Origin: Streptomyces lydicus
GTDB taxonomy: Bacteria; Actinomycetota; Actinomycetes; Streptomycetales; Streptomycetaceae
Assembly (NCBI RefSeq): GCF_004125265.1
Contig: NZ_RDTE01000003.1
Coordinates: forward strand, 1,798,001-1,862,000
Length of the DNA stretch: 64,000 nt
Reading direction: 5' to 3'
Below, one piece after another: positions 25,412-33,761 of this stretch (position 1 is the stretch's first letter; each line of letters opens with the position of its first letter). The position numbers and the translations under genes are program-made. The notes under the pieces are model-generated. The model saw only the letters and a list, made by a program, of their open reading frames with translations, had not been told where the DNA came from and made no database searches.

Positions 25412-27306
25412 GCGGCCGCCGCAGTTGCCGGCATGGTGGCCATCCAGTGGTCGAGGACGAGCTGGGCGAGGTCCTGGGCGGCGGCCCGTTCGGTGCGGGC
25501 CCTGAGCACCAGACCGTCGTCCGGCTCATCCCCTGCGCGCACGAGGGTGTCCAGGGCGTCGGTGTCCGTGGCCTGCTCGGTGCCCTCGAAGCGGAGGACC
25601 ACCTTGGCCAGCAGAGCGGACACCTTGAAAAGAACGCGCAGGTCCGGGGAACCCTTGAGGAGCTGGCGGCGGATCTCGACGGCTGCCTGCACTCCGGCTT
25701 CCAGGCTCGCGGCGACGTCGTCGGCGAGCGGCGGGGCGGGGATCGTCAGGCCCGGCCGGGCCCACAGCGGGAGCAGCGAGCCGGTGCCGAGGAGAGTCAT
25801 CACGTGCAGGAGACGCGAGGTGACCGCGCCGGCGCGGCACTCGGCCTGGCTCAGGACGGTCAGTCCGAGTTTGACCTCGCCCAGATCGCTCTGTGTTTCG
25901 GTGAGGGCCTGGCGCAGTTCGGTGGTGCGGTCGGGCTCGGCGATGACGAAGATATCCAGGTCGCTCCAGCCGTGCTGGTACTTGCCGCAGGCGCCACTTC
26001 CGGTGACGGCGAGCAGGTCGATCAGCGGCTCGGGCCGGTGCGTGGTGCGCTGCAGCAGGGTGGTCAGGAACCGCTCCAGCGCGACGGGCAGTCCGAGGGC
26101 ATTGACGGGGGTAGTGGCCGGGGTGATGGCGGGCCAGGCGGCATCCAAGGCGATCCCGTCGAGCTGGCGTTCCAGTGCCAGACGGGTGCTGTTGTTGTCG
26201 ACCACGGTGTCGGCGATCGAGGCGATCTCGTCTGCGCCGCGGGATGTCTTCACCGTGTCCCGGAGGGTCACGTCGGCGGGGCCGGCCGTCCCGCGACGGG
26301 CTCGCAGCTCGGCCGCGGTGTGGATGTAGGCGACCGACAGCTGGTCGCCGAGCATCCGGCGCAGCTCGGCGGTGACGTCGAGCTCGTGAAGGGATTCCAG
26401 GGTGATGCGGTCAAGGAAGTGGTGCGCGGTGGCGTAGCGGTCCAAGCCGTCCAGGAGGAGTTCGGCGCGGACGACCGGAGCGAGGGCGTACGGGTCGTCG
26501 ATGCCGGCGCGGTGAGCTGCCTCGTCGATCAGGTAGCCGATCTTGAGACGGGCGTGGCCGTGTCGGGTGCGCAGGTACTCCCCCGCGGTGCTCTTGCCGC
26601 TCTCGGACATCCCGCCCAGCGCCACGACGCGGACGCCGGGCAGGCATCCGGCCGGTACAAGTGCGGTGTGCGGGTGCAGGAGGACGCGTAGGTCGTGCTG
26701 GACCGCGACGACGGAGCGGTTGTCGACGACGAGGACCCCGTCGAAGCGGTCCTCGTCGACCAGGCGGTGGATTTGGTGGTGCAGGTGGCGCTGGTAGTCG
26801 GCGTAGGTGGGGGTCACGCTCGTCTCATGGGACAGGGCGCGGGCGGTGCCGATCGCCGGGTCCTCGTGGTGCAGCAGGACGATCCCGTGCTCGCCGGCCT
26901 CGGCGGCCTTCAGGTCCTGGGCATACCGTTCCAGTAAGCCGCGTGCTCTGTCGGCGGCCTGCTCGGGGGTCAGGTCCTCGCGGACCGCGGCGGTCGCGGC
27001 AACGGACGCCTCCAGCATTGGCAGGCCCCGATCCATCAACCGCAGCCCTGCCCCGGCACCCGGGCGGTTGGAGCGCTGGAGGTAGGAGGCGGCCAGGACG
27101 TCGGCGACCTCCTGCATCGGCCCGGTCTGGAACCACCAGGCGGTCATGTCCTTCTTGATCTCCTCCCACCGGGCATCGTGCGCATCCAGCGGCCCGGTCG
27201 CCACAGCAGCGGGACCGATTCGACGCGCGAGGATCCCAAGCTGCTTGGTCTTGCCGGTGTTGTCCGCGCCGCTCAGCGCGAGGGTGGTCACCGCATCGTC
27301 GCCCAT
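25408..27306 (-). CDS. Kinase-kinase-nucleotidyltransferase fusion protein
   Basis: 632 residues from ATG 27306, with GGAGG upstream. There are three domains. Residues 1-210 hold a thymidylate-kinase-like P-loop (GADNTGKT, 13-20) and MDRGLP (91-96). Residues about 225-400 hold a second P-loop (GGMSESGKST, 231-240) of a nucleoside or dephospho-CoA kinase type. Residues about 425-630 hold a nucleotidyltransferase with GSGACGKY then SDLDIFV (436-454) and a helical tail. The combination would phosphorylate and then nucleotidylate a small molecule or a nucleic acid end. I do not know a characterised protein with this order. It is the first gene of the operon, divergent from an XRE-TPR regulator. 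Confidence 0.75.
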   Translation of the reverse strand: MGDDAVTTLALSGADNTGKTKQLGILARRIGPAAVATGPLDAHDARWEEIKKDMTAWWFQTGPMQEVADVLAASYLQRSNRPGAGAGLRLMDRGLPMLEASVAATAAVREDLTPEQAADRARGLLERYAQDLKAAEAGEHGIVLLHHEDPAIGTARALSHETSVTPTYADYQRHLHHQIHRLVDEDRFDGVLVVDNRSVVAVQHDLRVLLHPHTALVPAGCLPGVRVVALGGMSESGKSTAGEYLRTRHGHARLKIGYLIDEAAHRAGIDDPYALAPVVRAELLLDGLDRYATAHHFLDRITLESLHELDVTAELRRMLGDQLSVAYIHTAAELRARRGTAGPADVTLRDTVKTSRGADEIASIADTVVDNNSTRLALERQLDGIALDAAWPAITPATTPVNALGLPVALERFLTTLLQRTTHRPEPLIDLLAVTGSGACGKYQHGWSDLDIFVIAEPDRTTELRQALTETQSDLGEVKLGLTVLSQAECRAGAVTSRLLHVMTLLGTGSLLPLWARPGLTIPAPPLADDVAASLEAGVQAAVEIRRQLLKGSPDLRVLFKVSALLAKVVLRFEGTEQATDTDALDTLVRAGDEPDDGLVLRARTERAAAQDLAQLVLDHWMATMPATAAAA

Positions 27307-27472
27307 GCCGGGCCTCCGATCCTGGTCTGGGTCTGCCCGGAACCGACTGGACCGGGGAAGGTGAGTACACCCAAATCCACCTCCTGGAACCAGTGTTCGA
27401 GAGTCATGCGTGGGTCATGCGACTGGTGGCGTTCCGGTCCCCACACAGGGCTTCGGATGCTGAGATGGACGG
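27307..27472. promoter_or_regulatory. Divergent promoter region between the fusion-kinase operon and its likely regulator
   Basis: 166 bases separate the leftward ATG (27306) and the rightward GTG (27473). The compact divergent layout suggests that the XRE-TPR protein controls both units from here. No obvious palindrome was found by eye. Confidence 0.45.
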
Positions 27473-28792
27473 GTGGACACGCTCCCCAAGCACCCGCTCG
27501 CTATCGCCCGTGACCTTTTCGGCCTGTCCCAGAGCGATCTCGCCGAGGAGATCAAGCAGGCGGCGCGCCGCCACGACCGCAGGGCCGGCACGACCAAGCA
27601 GCAGGTGTCCGTGTGGGAGCGCCCCGGAGGCCGAGCGCCCGATGCCTGGTACCAGCAGCTGATCGGCGAGGTCTTCAAGGTCGATCACGATCGCGTGGCC
27701 GCGCTGGGCTGGCCGTACTGGCTGCCCGGGCAGGACGCGCCCGTTGACCTGGGCACAGGGGATACGGTCGCCGCACTCAGAAAGGCCCAACGCCAAGCCA
27801 TGCTCAACCGCCGCACCCTCCTCGGACTTGCGCCAGCTGCTCTCACGACCCTCGCGCAGCAGTGGGCCACCCTCGATCCCGCTCTTGCTGCGTCGGCCGC
27901 CGACGGCCAGGCCGTCGCCCCAGAGTTCGTGACCTATCTGGAGAGCAGTGTCAAGCGCCTCGCGGGCATGGCCACCGCGGACCGCCAGCACAGCGCCCAG
28001 ATCCTCGACAGCTACTACGACACCGTCATCGGGCTACTGGAAAAGTGCCGCTACGCCCTGGCCACCGAAGAGCGCCTCTACGCGCTGGCCTCCTCCCTCG
28101 CCCAGACCATCGGCTGGCACCGCTTCGACCACGAAAATCACACCGCCGCCGGCCACTACTGGAGCGCGGCCCTCCACGCCGCCCACCACGTAGGCGACCG
28201 CGACCGCGGAGCGGGCATCCTCTCCGACCTCGCCTACCAGAGCATCTGGCTCGGCCAGGCAGGCACCGCCATCGGCGTCCTCGATCACGCCCTGTCCCGC
28301 ACCCAGGACGCCACCGCGCGCTCCCTGCTCCACCTCCGCAAAGCCCGGGCCCTGGCCATGACCGGAGATGCCCGCGCCTGCCGCCGCGACCTCGACGCCG
28401 CCGAACACTCCCTCAACACCGCCACCGCCGCACCCCCGGCATGGTGCTCCTGGATGAGCCCCGCCGACCTCGCGGTCGACTCCGGCCGCTGCCTCATCGA
28501 CCTCGGAGAAACCGGCCCCGCCCTGCATCAGATCACCCAGGGAGTAGCCCTCCTGCCCACCGCCCGGGACAAAACCCGCGCAGTCTTCCTCGCCTACGAA
28601 GCCGAAAGCCTTCTACGCCAGGGAGAGATCGACCACAGCACCGCAACCGCGCACGAAGCCCTCGTCCTCGCCCAGCGGATCGGCGCCTCCCGCTGCCTCC
28701 GCCAGATCAGCGACCTCGCACGCGGCTACGAGCCACACCTGAAAGTGCAGGGAGTTCAACATTTCCTCCACACCGTAGGGACATCGGCATAG
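27473..28792 (+). CDS. XRE-family transcriptional regulator with TPR-like C-terminus
   Basis: 439 residues from GTG 27473. The N-terminal HTH (residues about 8-60: IARDLFGLSQSDLAEEI, TKQQVSVWERPGG) is followed by a linker containing NRRTLLGLAP and a long helical repeat region (ALASSLAQTIGWH, AGILSDLAYQSIWLGQAG) typical of TPR-bearing actinobacterial XRE proteins. Such proteins bind a peptide or small ligand through the TPR part. The divergent position to the kinase-fusion operon indicates local control. Confidence 0.85.
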   Translation: MDTLPKHPLAIARDLFGLSQSDLAEEIKQAARRHDRRAGTTKQQVSVWERPGGRAPDAWYQQLIGEVFKVDHDRVAALGWPYWLPGQDAPVDLGTGDTVAALRKAQRQAMLNRRTLLGLAPAALTTLAQQWATLDPALAASAADGQAVAPEFVTYLESSVKRLAGMATADRQHSAQILDSYYDTVIGLLEKCRYALATEERLYALASSLAQTIGWHRFDHENHTAAGHYWSAALHAAHHVGDRDRGAGILSDLAYQSIWLGQAGTAIGVLDHALSRTQDATARSLLHLRKARALAMTGDARACRRDLDAAEHSLNTATAAPPAWCSWMSPADLAVDSGRCLIDLGETGPALHQITQGVALLPTARDKTRAVFLAYEAESLLRQGEIDHSTATAHEALVLAQRIGASRCLRQISDLARGYEPHLKVQGVQHFLHTVGTSA

Positions 28793-28805
28793 CGGGCACG
28801 ATCAC

Positions 28806-28829
28806 GCACCGGGCTCCCGAGGCCCGTGC
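28806..28829. terminator. Probable bidirectional terminator
   Basis: An imperfect hairpin (GCAC, one-base bulge, GGGCT / loop CCCG / AG, bulge, CCCGTGC) lies in the 43-base gap between the convergent regulator and glycosyltransferase genes. There is no U-tract, as is usual in this genus. Confidence 0.4.
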
Positions 28830-28835
28830 ACGGAG

Positions 28836-29609
28836 TTAGATGCGCGAGTTGCGCAACGACTGCCACACAGCGCCGGCCAGCGCCCGCGTAGCCCGCGGGA
28901 CCGACAGATGCTCGTGCTCGCGGTACAGCGACCAGTTGTACTTGACCAAGGACATCTTGTTGGAGGACAGCGATCCCGCCTGATGGGCCCGATACACGGC
29001 AAGCGGCTCGGCCAGGCCGCGGGCGTCAGCGCCGTCCCGCATGATCGACAGCCACAGCGCGTAGTCCTGTCGCTTACGCATCTCCGGCATCAGCCTCGTG
29101 CCCAGGACATTGCGGTCGTACATGGCGGTGAGAGCACCGATGTGGTCCCGGACCAGCATCGCGCGGTAGTCCACGTGCGCCCGCGCACGGACCACCCGCC
29201 CGTTCGGGACCCAGTCAGTGCTCTCACCGGCATAGTCGGCGTCCATCTTGAAGTACGAGGTGAACGTCAGCGGCGCATCGCCTTCCGTGGCGAAGGCGAG
29301 CTGCTTCTCGGTCTTCTCTGGCAGCCACATGTCGTCGGAGTCGAGGAAGGCCACGTAGTCTCCGCGGGCCCGCTCGATCGCCAGGTTACGGGCCCGGCCC
29401 GCACCGCATCGCTCGGGCGCCGTCTCCGGCAGGACGCGTTCGTCCTGCTCTGCGAACTCGCGGAGCAGATCCATGGAGCCATCGGAGGATTGATCGTCGG
29501 TGACCAGCAGCTCAAGGTCGCTGTGGGTCTGCGTCAGTACCGACCGGACCGCTGCGCTCAGGGTCGCCGCCGAGTTGTACACGGGCATCACGACAGACAC
29601 CAGGGGCAC
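28836..29609 (-). CDS. Family 2 glycosyltransferase
   Basis: 257 residues from GTG 29609, with AAGGAG 7 bases upstream; the longer open frame to 30032 has no coding character. It shows PLVSVVMPVYNSAATL, VTDDQSSDGS, and the metal/UDP-binding DSDDMW at about 90-95, followed by KRQDYALWLSIMRDG. This is a compact GT-A fold without membrane helices, transferring sugar from a nucleotide-sugar donor. It stands as a single gene and ends at the terminator shared with the XRE-TPR gene. Confidence 0.85.
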   Translation of the reverse strand: MPLVSVVMPVYNSAATLSAAVRSVLTQTHSDLELLVTDDQSSDGSMDLLREFAEQDERVLPETAPERCGAGRARNLAIERARGDYVAFLDSDDMWLPEKTEKQLAFATEGDAPLTFTSYFKMDADYAGESTDWVPNGRVVRARAHVDYRAMLVRDHIGALTAMYDRNVLGTRLMPEMRKRQDYALWLSIMRDGADARGLAEPLAVYRAHQAGSLSSNKMSLVKYNWSLYREHEHLSVPRATRALAGAVWQSLRNSRI

Positions 29610-29844
29610 AGCACTTCTCCTTGCCAGACCAGGAACGACAGTCCATTCAAACACCGCAATCGAGTAGGAGCTGCCATGCAGATAGTCGTCGCAGGTCAGG
29701 GCCAGGCCGAGAAGAGGATGTCGCGCTAACCGTGCCGCCGCCGAAGCTAACTTTCGATCGCCAGGCCAGGGCGTAGTTGCTGGCGGGGAAGGATTTCGAC
29801 ACTCTGGGGCGAGAGACGTTACGGCCACTCGCCGTACGGCCGGT

Positions 29845-30297
29845 TCAGCGACTGATGTAGCGAGCGACAAAAGCCCGTTCAACATCCGAGAGACGCCGCG
29901 GAGAACTGGAGTCCAGGTTATACGCGACGATCTTGGTGGTGGCTTCGACGTACAGCCGCTCGGAATCTCTGATCTCATAGGCGAGTTCAAAGGTGGCGGC
30001 GGAAGCCTTCGTGACCCAGACATGCACATCAACGGGTTCGGCGCTGTAGTGCAGTGGGGCGCGGTAGTCGATGGTGGTTCGGCTCACGACGAAGGCATTC
30101 TGACGGCGCTCTCCCTCGCTAGCGGCAACGACTTCCTGGAACATACGCGTGCGGGCTTCCTCCATGTAGCCGAGGAATTGCGCATTGTTGACGTGACCGT
30201 AGGCATCAGCGTCACTCCATCGCAGCGGACAGGCATAGGTGTACTGGTACACAGGATCGGGTCTTTCTACAGAGTTCAGATTGAGAGGGCAGGCCAT
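29845..30297 (-). CDS. Acyl-CoA thioesterase, hotdog fold (4HBT type)
   Basis: 150 residues. RWSDADAYGHVNN (26-38) carries the catalytic-type Asp and the HVNN signature, followed by FLGYMEEAR and SRTTIDYRAPLHY. It is a single-hotdog cytosolic protein expected to form a dimer or tetramer and hydrolyse an acyl thioester. ATG 30297 has a weak ribosome site; a GTG in VYQYTYACPL about 16 codons later is an alternative. It lies 64 bases downstream of the MmyB-like regulator on the same strand. Confidence 0.85.
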   Translation of the reverse strand: MACPLNLNSVERPDPVYQYTYACPLRWSDADAYGHVNNAQFLGYMEEARTRMFQEVVAASEGERRQNAFVVSRTTIDYRAPLHYSAEPVDVHVWVTKASAATFELAYEIRDSERLYVEATTKIVAYNLDSSSPRRLSDVERAFVARYISR

Positions 30298-30361
30298 AAC
30301 ACATCAGGTCGATCGACTCAGTGCCGATAAGCATGCTTTCCCGGCCCGGCCTTTACTGGGC

Positions 30362-31726
30362 TCACGAAACAAGTTCGGATTGGACTTCGCGGGCTATGTC
30401 GCGGGAAGCACTCAGGGCCGGTTTGGGGCCGGTCAGGTCTCGCTGGATTTCACGCAAAAGGCTTTGCTGCTGGTCGAGTTCACTGATTAGCTGTTGGACT
30501 CGGTCGGCGGCAGCCTCGGGGGCGACTGGCAAGGCAATCCGTGTGAGTCTCTTCAACTCGGCTCGTACGTCACCGTGAATGGCGGCAGGCGGCACGCGGG
30601 CGATCAGTGTGGACGGAGAAACTTGCGAGACGCCCCATTCACCTGGTGCTTCCTCAACTGCCCAGACCACATTGCGATTCAATGGGGATAGCGTCAGCTG
30701 GGAGGCTGGCCCAACGAGCCGACTGAGCGCCGGCAGGGGAATTCCGTCCTTGCCAGCCTTGGCCGCGGCCTGCTCGGCGCTGTCGACCACCAGACGCGCG
30801 GTGCGCAGGTCCATGTCGCGGAGGCGATCAGCTTCAGCGATGCGTGCCTTGGCACGACTGCGTTCATGAGCCGTATTGTGCGTTTCCTCTGCCCATGCGT
30901 TGCGTGTGCCGCCCAACGCATCCTGGTGGGCGTCCGGTTCCGCCTCCACCCAGGTCATCACGACGAAGCGGCAGTCGGGCATGACGGCCGGGTATGCCAC
31001 GTGGCTGACGATCTCGATCGTCTTCCAGCCGAGGGTGGGGACGCTGGCGAGGAAGACGTGGCCGTCGCGGTGCTCTACGAGATCGGCGTCGGCGTCCCAG
31101 ATTTTCTGGATCTCGGAATTTTTCTTGACGTCCGCGATCAGTTCCTGAAGATCGGCGTCGCCGCCGTGGGTGGTCAGCGCGAATCGGAGCATCCGGACGA
31201 AGACCGCGGCGTGTTTGTGCCAGTCGTGGTAGGTGGCACGCCCTTCCGGAGTGGTCAGCGCCCATCGGATGATGTTGGCCCGAGGTTCCATGACCCACGG
31301 CCACAGCTCGGCCATGGCGCGGTTGTAGGCAATGATGTTCCAGTTGCGGTCGGACAGGTAGGTCGGCGAAGGCATCTGCCGGTCTATGAGCAGCCGCAGG
31401 GCCGCCCCGACCTCGGGCCGGCCATCGGCTGTCGACGACGCACGCAAGTAGGTGCCCACGTTGTAGAGCAGCAGGGCGTGGCGTTCGTCGGCGTCCAGCT
31501 TCAGCAGGTCCGCCAAGGCATCACACTGGGGTTGCGAGAACTTCGGGGTCGCGCCCCGCTCGATATTGCGGTACGTACGCTCACCGATTCCCAGGGCACG
31601 CGCCAAGGGCTTCTGGTTGACGCCGGCGGCCTTCCGCCACTGCTTCAGCATCCCACCAAATCCGATGTACTGTCCGGCTACTCCCTTCGCAGCCGCGTCA
31701 CCGTCGGCCCGCCGCGTCGCGGCCAT
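30362..31726 (-). CDS. HTH regulator with MmyB-like ligand-binding domain
   Basis: 454 residues from ATG 31726, with GGGAGAGG upstream. An XRE-type HTH lies at about 21-75 (LKQWRKAAGVNQKPLARALG, YRNIERG). An MmyB-like sensor domain follows at about 125-270 (LSDRNWNIIAYNRAMAELWP, then ARNAWAEE further on). The C-terminus (about 390-454) is a predicted coiled coil (ELDQQQSLLREIQRDL), longer than in usual MmyB-like proteins. MmyB-type regulators respond to small ligands and often control neighbouring enzymes, here perhaps the thioesterase. Upstream DNA carries a palindrome and the operator/promoter module. Confidence 0.8.
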   Translation of the reverse strand: MAATRRADGDAAAKGVAGQYIGFGGMLKQWRKAAGVNQKPLARALGIGERTYRNIERGATPKFSQPQCDALADLLKLDADERHALLLYNVGTYLRASSTADGRPEVGAALRLLIDRQMPSPTYLSDRNWNIIAYNRAMAELWPWVMEPRANIIRWALTTPEGRATYHDWHKHAAVFVRMLRFALTTHGGDADLQELIADVKKNSEIQKIWDADADLVEHRDGHVFLASVPTLGWKTIEIVSHVAYPAVMPDCRFVVMTWVEAEPDAHQDALGGTRNAWAEETHNTAHERSRAKARIAEADRLRDMDLRTARLVVDSAEQAAAKAGKDGIPLPALSRLVGPASQLTLSPLNRNVVWAVEEAPGEWGVSQVSPSTLIARVPPAAIHGDVRAELKRLTRIALPVAPEAAADRVQQLISELDQQQSLLREIQRDLTGPKPALSASRDIAREVQSELVS

Positions 31727-31898
31727 CAGCCTCTCCCTGTCAATGCGTTGGCGTGACAGGAGACACTTACTTTTGGGCATGCACAAAGAGGGGCGGCGCT
31801 ATCGCCGCCCCCCGCCCTTAACGTCTCCCCACCTAAAACCATACGCGGCATTTGGACGATCTTGACCACGTGTGGCGGCAACCACATACCAACCAGAA

Positions 31899-31933
31899 TG
31901 TGACTGCCGAGTATTACCCCCGGGACAGTCACA
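31899..31933. promoter_or_regulatory. Inverted repeat upstream of the MmyB-like regulator
   Basis: TGTGACTG (31899-31906) and CAGTCACA (31926-31933) form a perfect 8-bp inverted repeat with a 19-base spacer, about 175 bases upstream of the regulator start. It could be an operator or part of an RNA hairpin. Confidence 0.35.
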
Positions 31934-31992
31934 CCTCAGATCATCCGCGAACCGGGCATCCCTCCCTCGCACTTACGCCTGATATGCGAAAC

Positions 31993-32175
31993 CGGCAAGT
32001 TTTTACCGACCCCCCGGCCGGTATAGACTAGCGACGCAATCGCCTCTTTCGTTCTGCCGGAATGCCACGTCTCCCTAATTCGAGCGGGAGTTGGACGCTG
32101 AATGCCACCCAGGCGGGTCATCTGCATCCTTTGACGGAGCTTCTCGGCGTTGGAGCAACTCCTTATGGCCAACCG
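31993..32175 (+). repeat. Operator/promoter-like module, copy 1
   Basis: The module starts with an imperfect palindrome CGGCAAGTTTTTACCG (31993-32008) and a -10-like TATAGACT (32022-32029). It continues through a short open frame of 10 codons (32102-32134) and ends with the conserved block TTTGACGGAGCTTC...GGCGTTGG...TCCTTATGGCCAACCG. Copy 2 lies at 36982-37215 with the same elements in the same order. A 51-codon frame (32165-32320) opens at the ATGG of the last block; I cannot say whether it is translated. Confidence 0.55.
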
Positions 32176-32354
32176 AGCCAACAGAGCGTTGCGGCATCTG
32201 GCGCATCGCCTGGAGATCGTTTTCGCGCCCACAGTCCAACTCGGGTTCTCCATGCCGCACCGCTGCAATCAGCCGTCGGCTGGCGTTCGCGCCGTTGCGG
32301 ATGACGCGCGAGGCACATAGGCCACTTCTCGGGTGGACGGTGTCTCAGGTGCTG

Positions 32355-33761
32355 TCACCGAAGCAGCGGTGCACACTCCTCCGCCAGGGCAAGCAGGAAA
32401 CGGTCTGCGTTGGGTGGGCCGATGATCTGCACGGCGATGGGCAGCCCGTCCTCTGTTGTGGCCACGGGCACGACGAGGCTCGGTAGTCCGATGTGGCTGG
32501 TGAGGTTGGCCCATCCGGTCTGGTCGAAGAAGTTGCGCTGGTGGCCGTCGATCGCGAGCGAGCGGCTGTCCGCGGGGATTGCAGAAGTGGGAGCGGCTGG
32601 CGTGATGAGGACGTCGTACTCCGTGAAGAAGCGCTGCCAGGTCCTCCGGAGCGTGGCGCGTTCTTCGTTCGCGCGGAGCCAGGTGCGGTGGGTCTGGGTC
32701 CGGTGGCGGAGGAACGCCGCACGGGGGCTGGTGTCGCCGTCCTGTAGCTCTTGTGCGGCGGCGAGTTCTTCGGTGGCGGCTTGGTCGTCGGCGGTAGCTG
32801 TCGCGGTGGCGTGCAGGAGCTGCTCGAACAGACGGGTGGAGTCGCCGAAGCTTACGGGGCCCGCGGTGTGGCTGACCACGGCGCCAGCGCCGGAGAACGC
32901 CTCCTTGACAAGGGTGAGCACCTGGGTGGTCTTGCTGTCGACAGGGCAGCTCGGGTCTTCGGGCCACATGGCGATGCGCACCTGCTCGACGCGTTTGCTC
33001 GGCGTCGGCAGATCTAGGCGCCAGGGGCTGTTCTCGGTCGGTGCCTGGGTGGTCAGCGCGGTGAGCATCAGGTCGAGGTCTCGGGGGTGGCGGGCCAGGG
33101 GGCCGGGGGTGACCATGTCGCTGGTGGTCAGCCAGCCTGGTGGTCGGGGGATGTGGCCGCGGGCCGGGACGATTCCGTGCGTGGGCCGCAGGCCGTACAC
33201 CCCGCAGTAGTGGGCTGGCAGTCGGAGCGAGCCGGCGAGGTCACTTCCGAGGTCGGCGGGTGTGAGGTGGGCGGCGACTGCTGCTGCGGGTCCGCCGGAG
33301 GAGCCGCCGACCGTGCGGGTCGGGTCGTGCGGGTTGAGGGTGGGGCCGAAGAGCGTGTTGTTGGTGTGGAGGTCCTGGCAGTAGGTGGGGAGGTTGGTCT
33401 TCCCCATGATCACGGCGCCCTGGTGGCGGAGCCGTGCGACCGCGTCTGCATCCCGTTCTGGGACGTGGAGCTTCAGGTCCTCCGAGCCGCTTGTGGTACG
33501 CAGGCCGGCCGTTTCGAAGCTGTCCTTGATCGTGAGGGGTAGGCCATCGAGGACTCCGGTGTTTTCCCCGCGAGCCCGCCGTTCGTCAGCGGCGCGGGCG
33601 GCTTTCTGGGCCGCTTCGTCATCCCGGGTGACGACGGCGTTGATGGGGCTGGCGTCAATTCGGTCGAGGTGGAGGTCGAGCAGCTCACGGCTGGAGATCT
33701 CGTGACGGTCCAGAGCGCGGAGCTGGACGTGCGCGGGCTGGCGGGAGAGGTCGGTTGTCAT
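32355..33761 (-). CDS. Amidase signature family enzyme
   Basis: 468 residues. The Ser-cisSer-Lys triad is visible: Lys79 in LTIKDSF, Ser154 in GGSSGG and Ser178 in LAGSLRLPA. The length is normal for the family, which hydrolyses amides such as nicotinamide, indole acetamide or Glu-tRNA-linked amides; the substrate is unknown. It is the last gene of a four-gene operon and overlaps the MAB_1171c gene by four bases. Its association with XRE and ImmA/IrrE genes suggests a regulated degradative or modifying role. Confidence 0.9.
   Translation of the reverse strand: MTTDLSRQPAHVQLRALDRHEISSRELLDLHLDRIDASPINAVVTRDDEAAQKAARAADERRARGENTGVLDGLPLTIKDSFETAGLRTTSGSEDLKLHVPERDADAVARLRHQGAVIMGKTNLPTYCQDLHTNNTLFGPTLNPHDPTRTVGGSSGGPAAAVAAHLTPADLGSDLAGSLRLPAHYCGVYGLRPTHGIVPARGHIPRPPGWLTTSDMVTPGPLARHPRDLDLMLTALTTQAPTENSPWRLDLPTPSKRVEQVRIAMWPEDPSCPVDSKTTQVLTLVKEAFSGAGAVVSHTAGPVSFGDSTRLFEQLLHATATATADDQAATEELAAAQELQDGDTSPRAAFLRHRTQTHRTWLRANEERATLRRTWQRFFTEYDVLITPAAPTSAIPADSRSLAIDGHQRNFFDQTGWANLTSHIGLPSLVVPVATTEDGLPIAVQIIGPPNADRFLLALAEECAPLLR

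Noticed and set aside
24341..26329. Plus-strand frame of 662 codons opposite the APH-like and kinase-fusion genes
   Set aside because: Shadow frame; both minus-strand genes have complete motifs.
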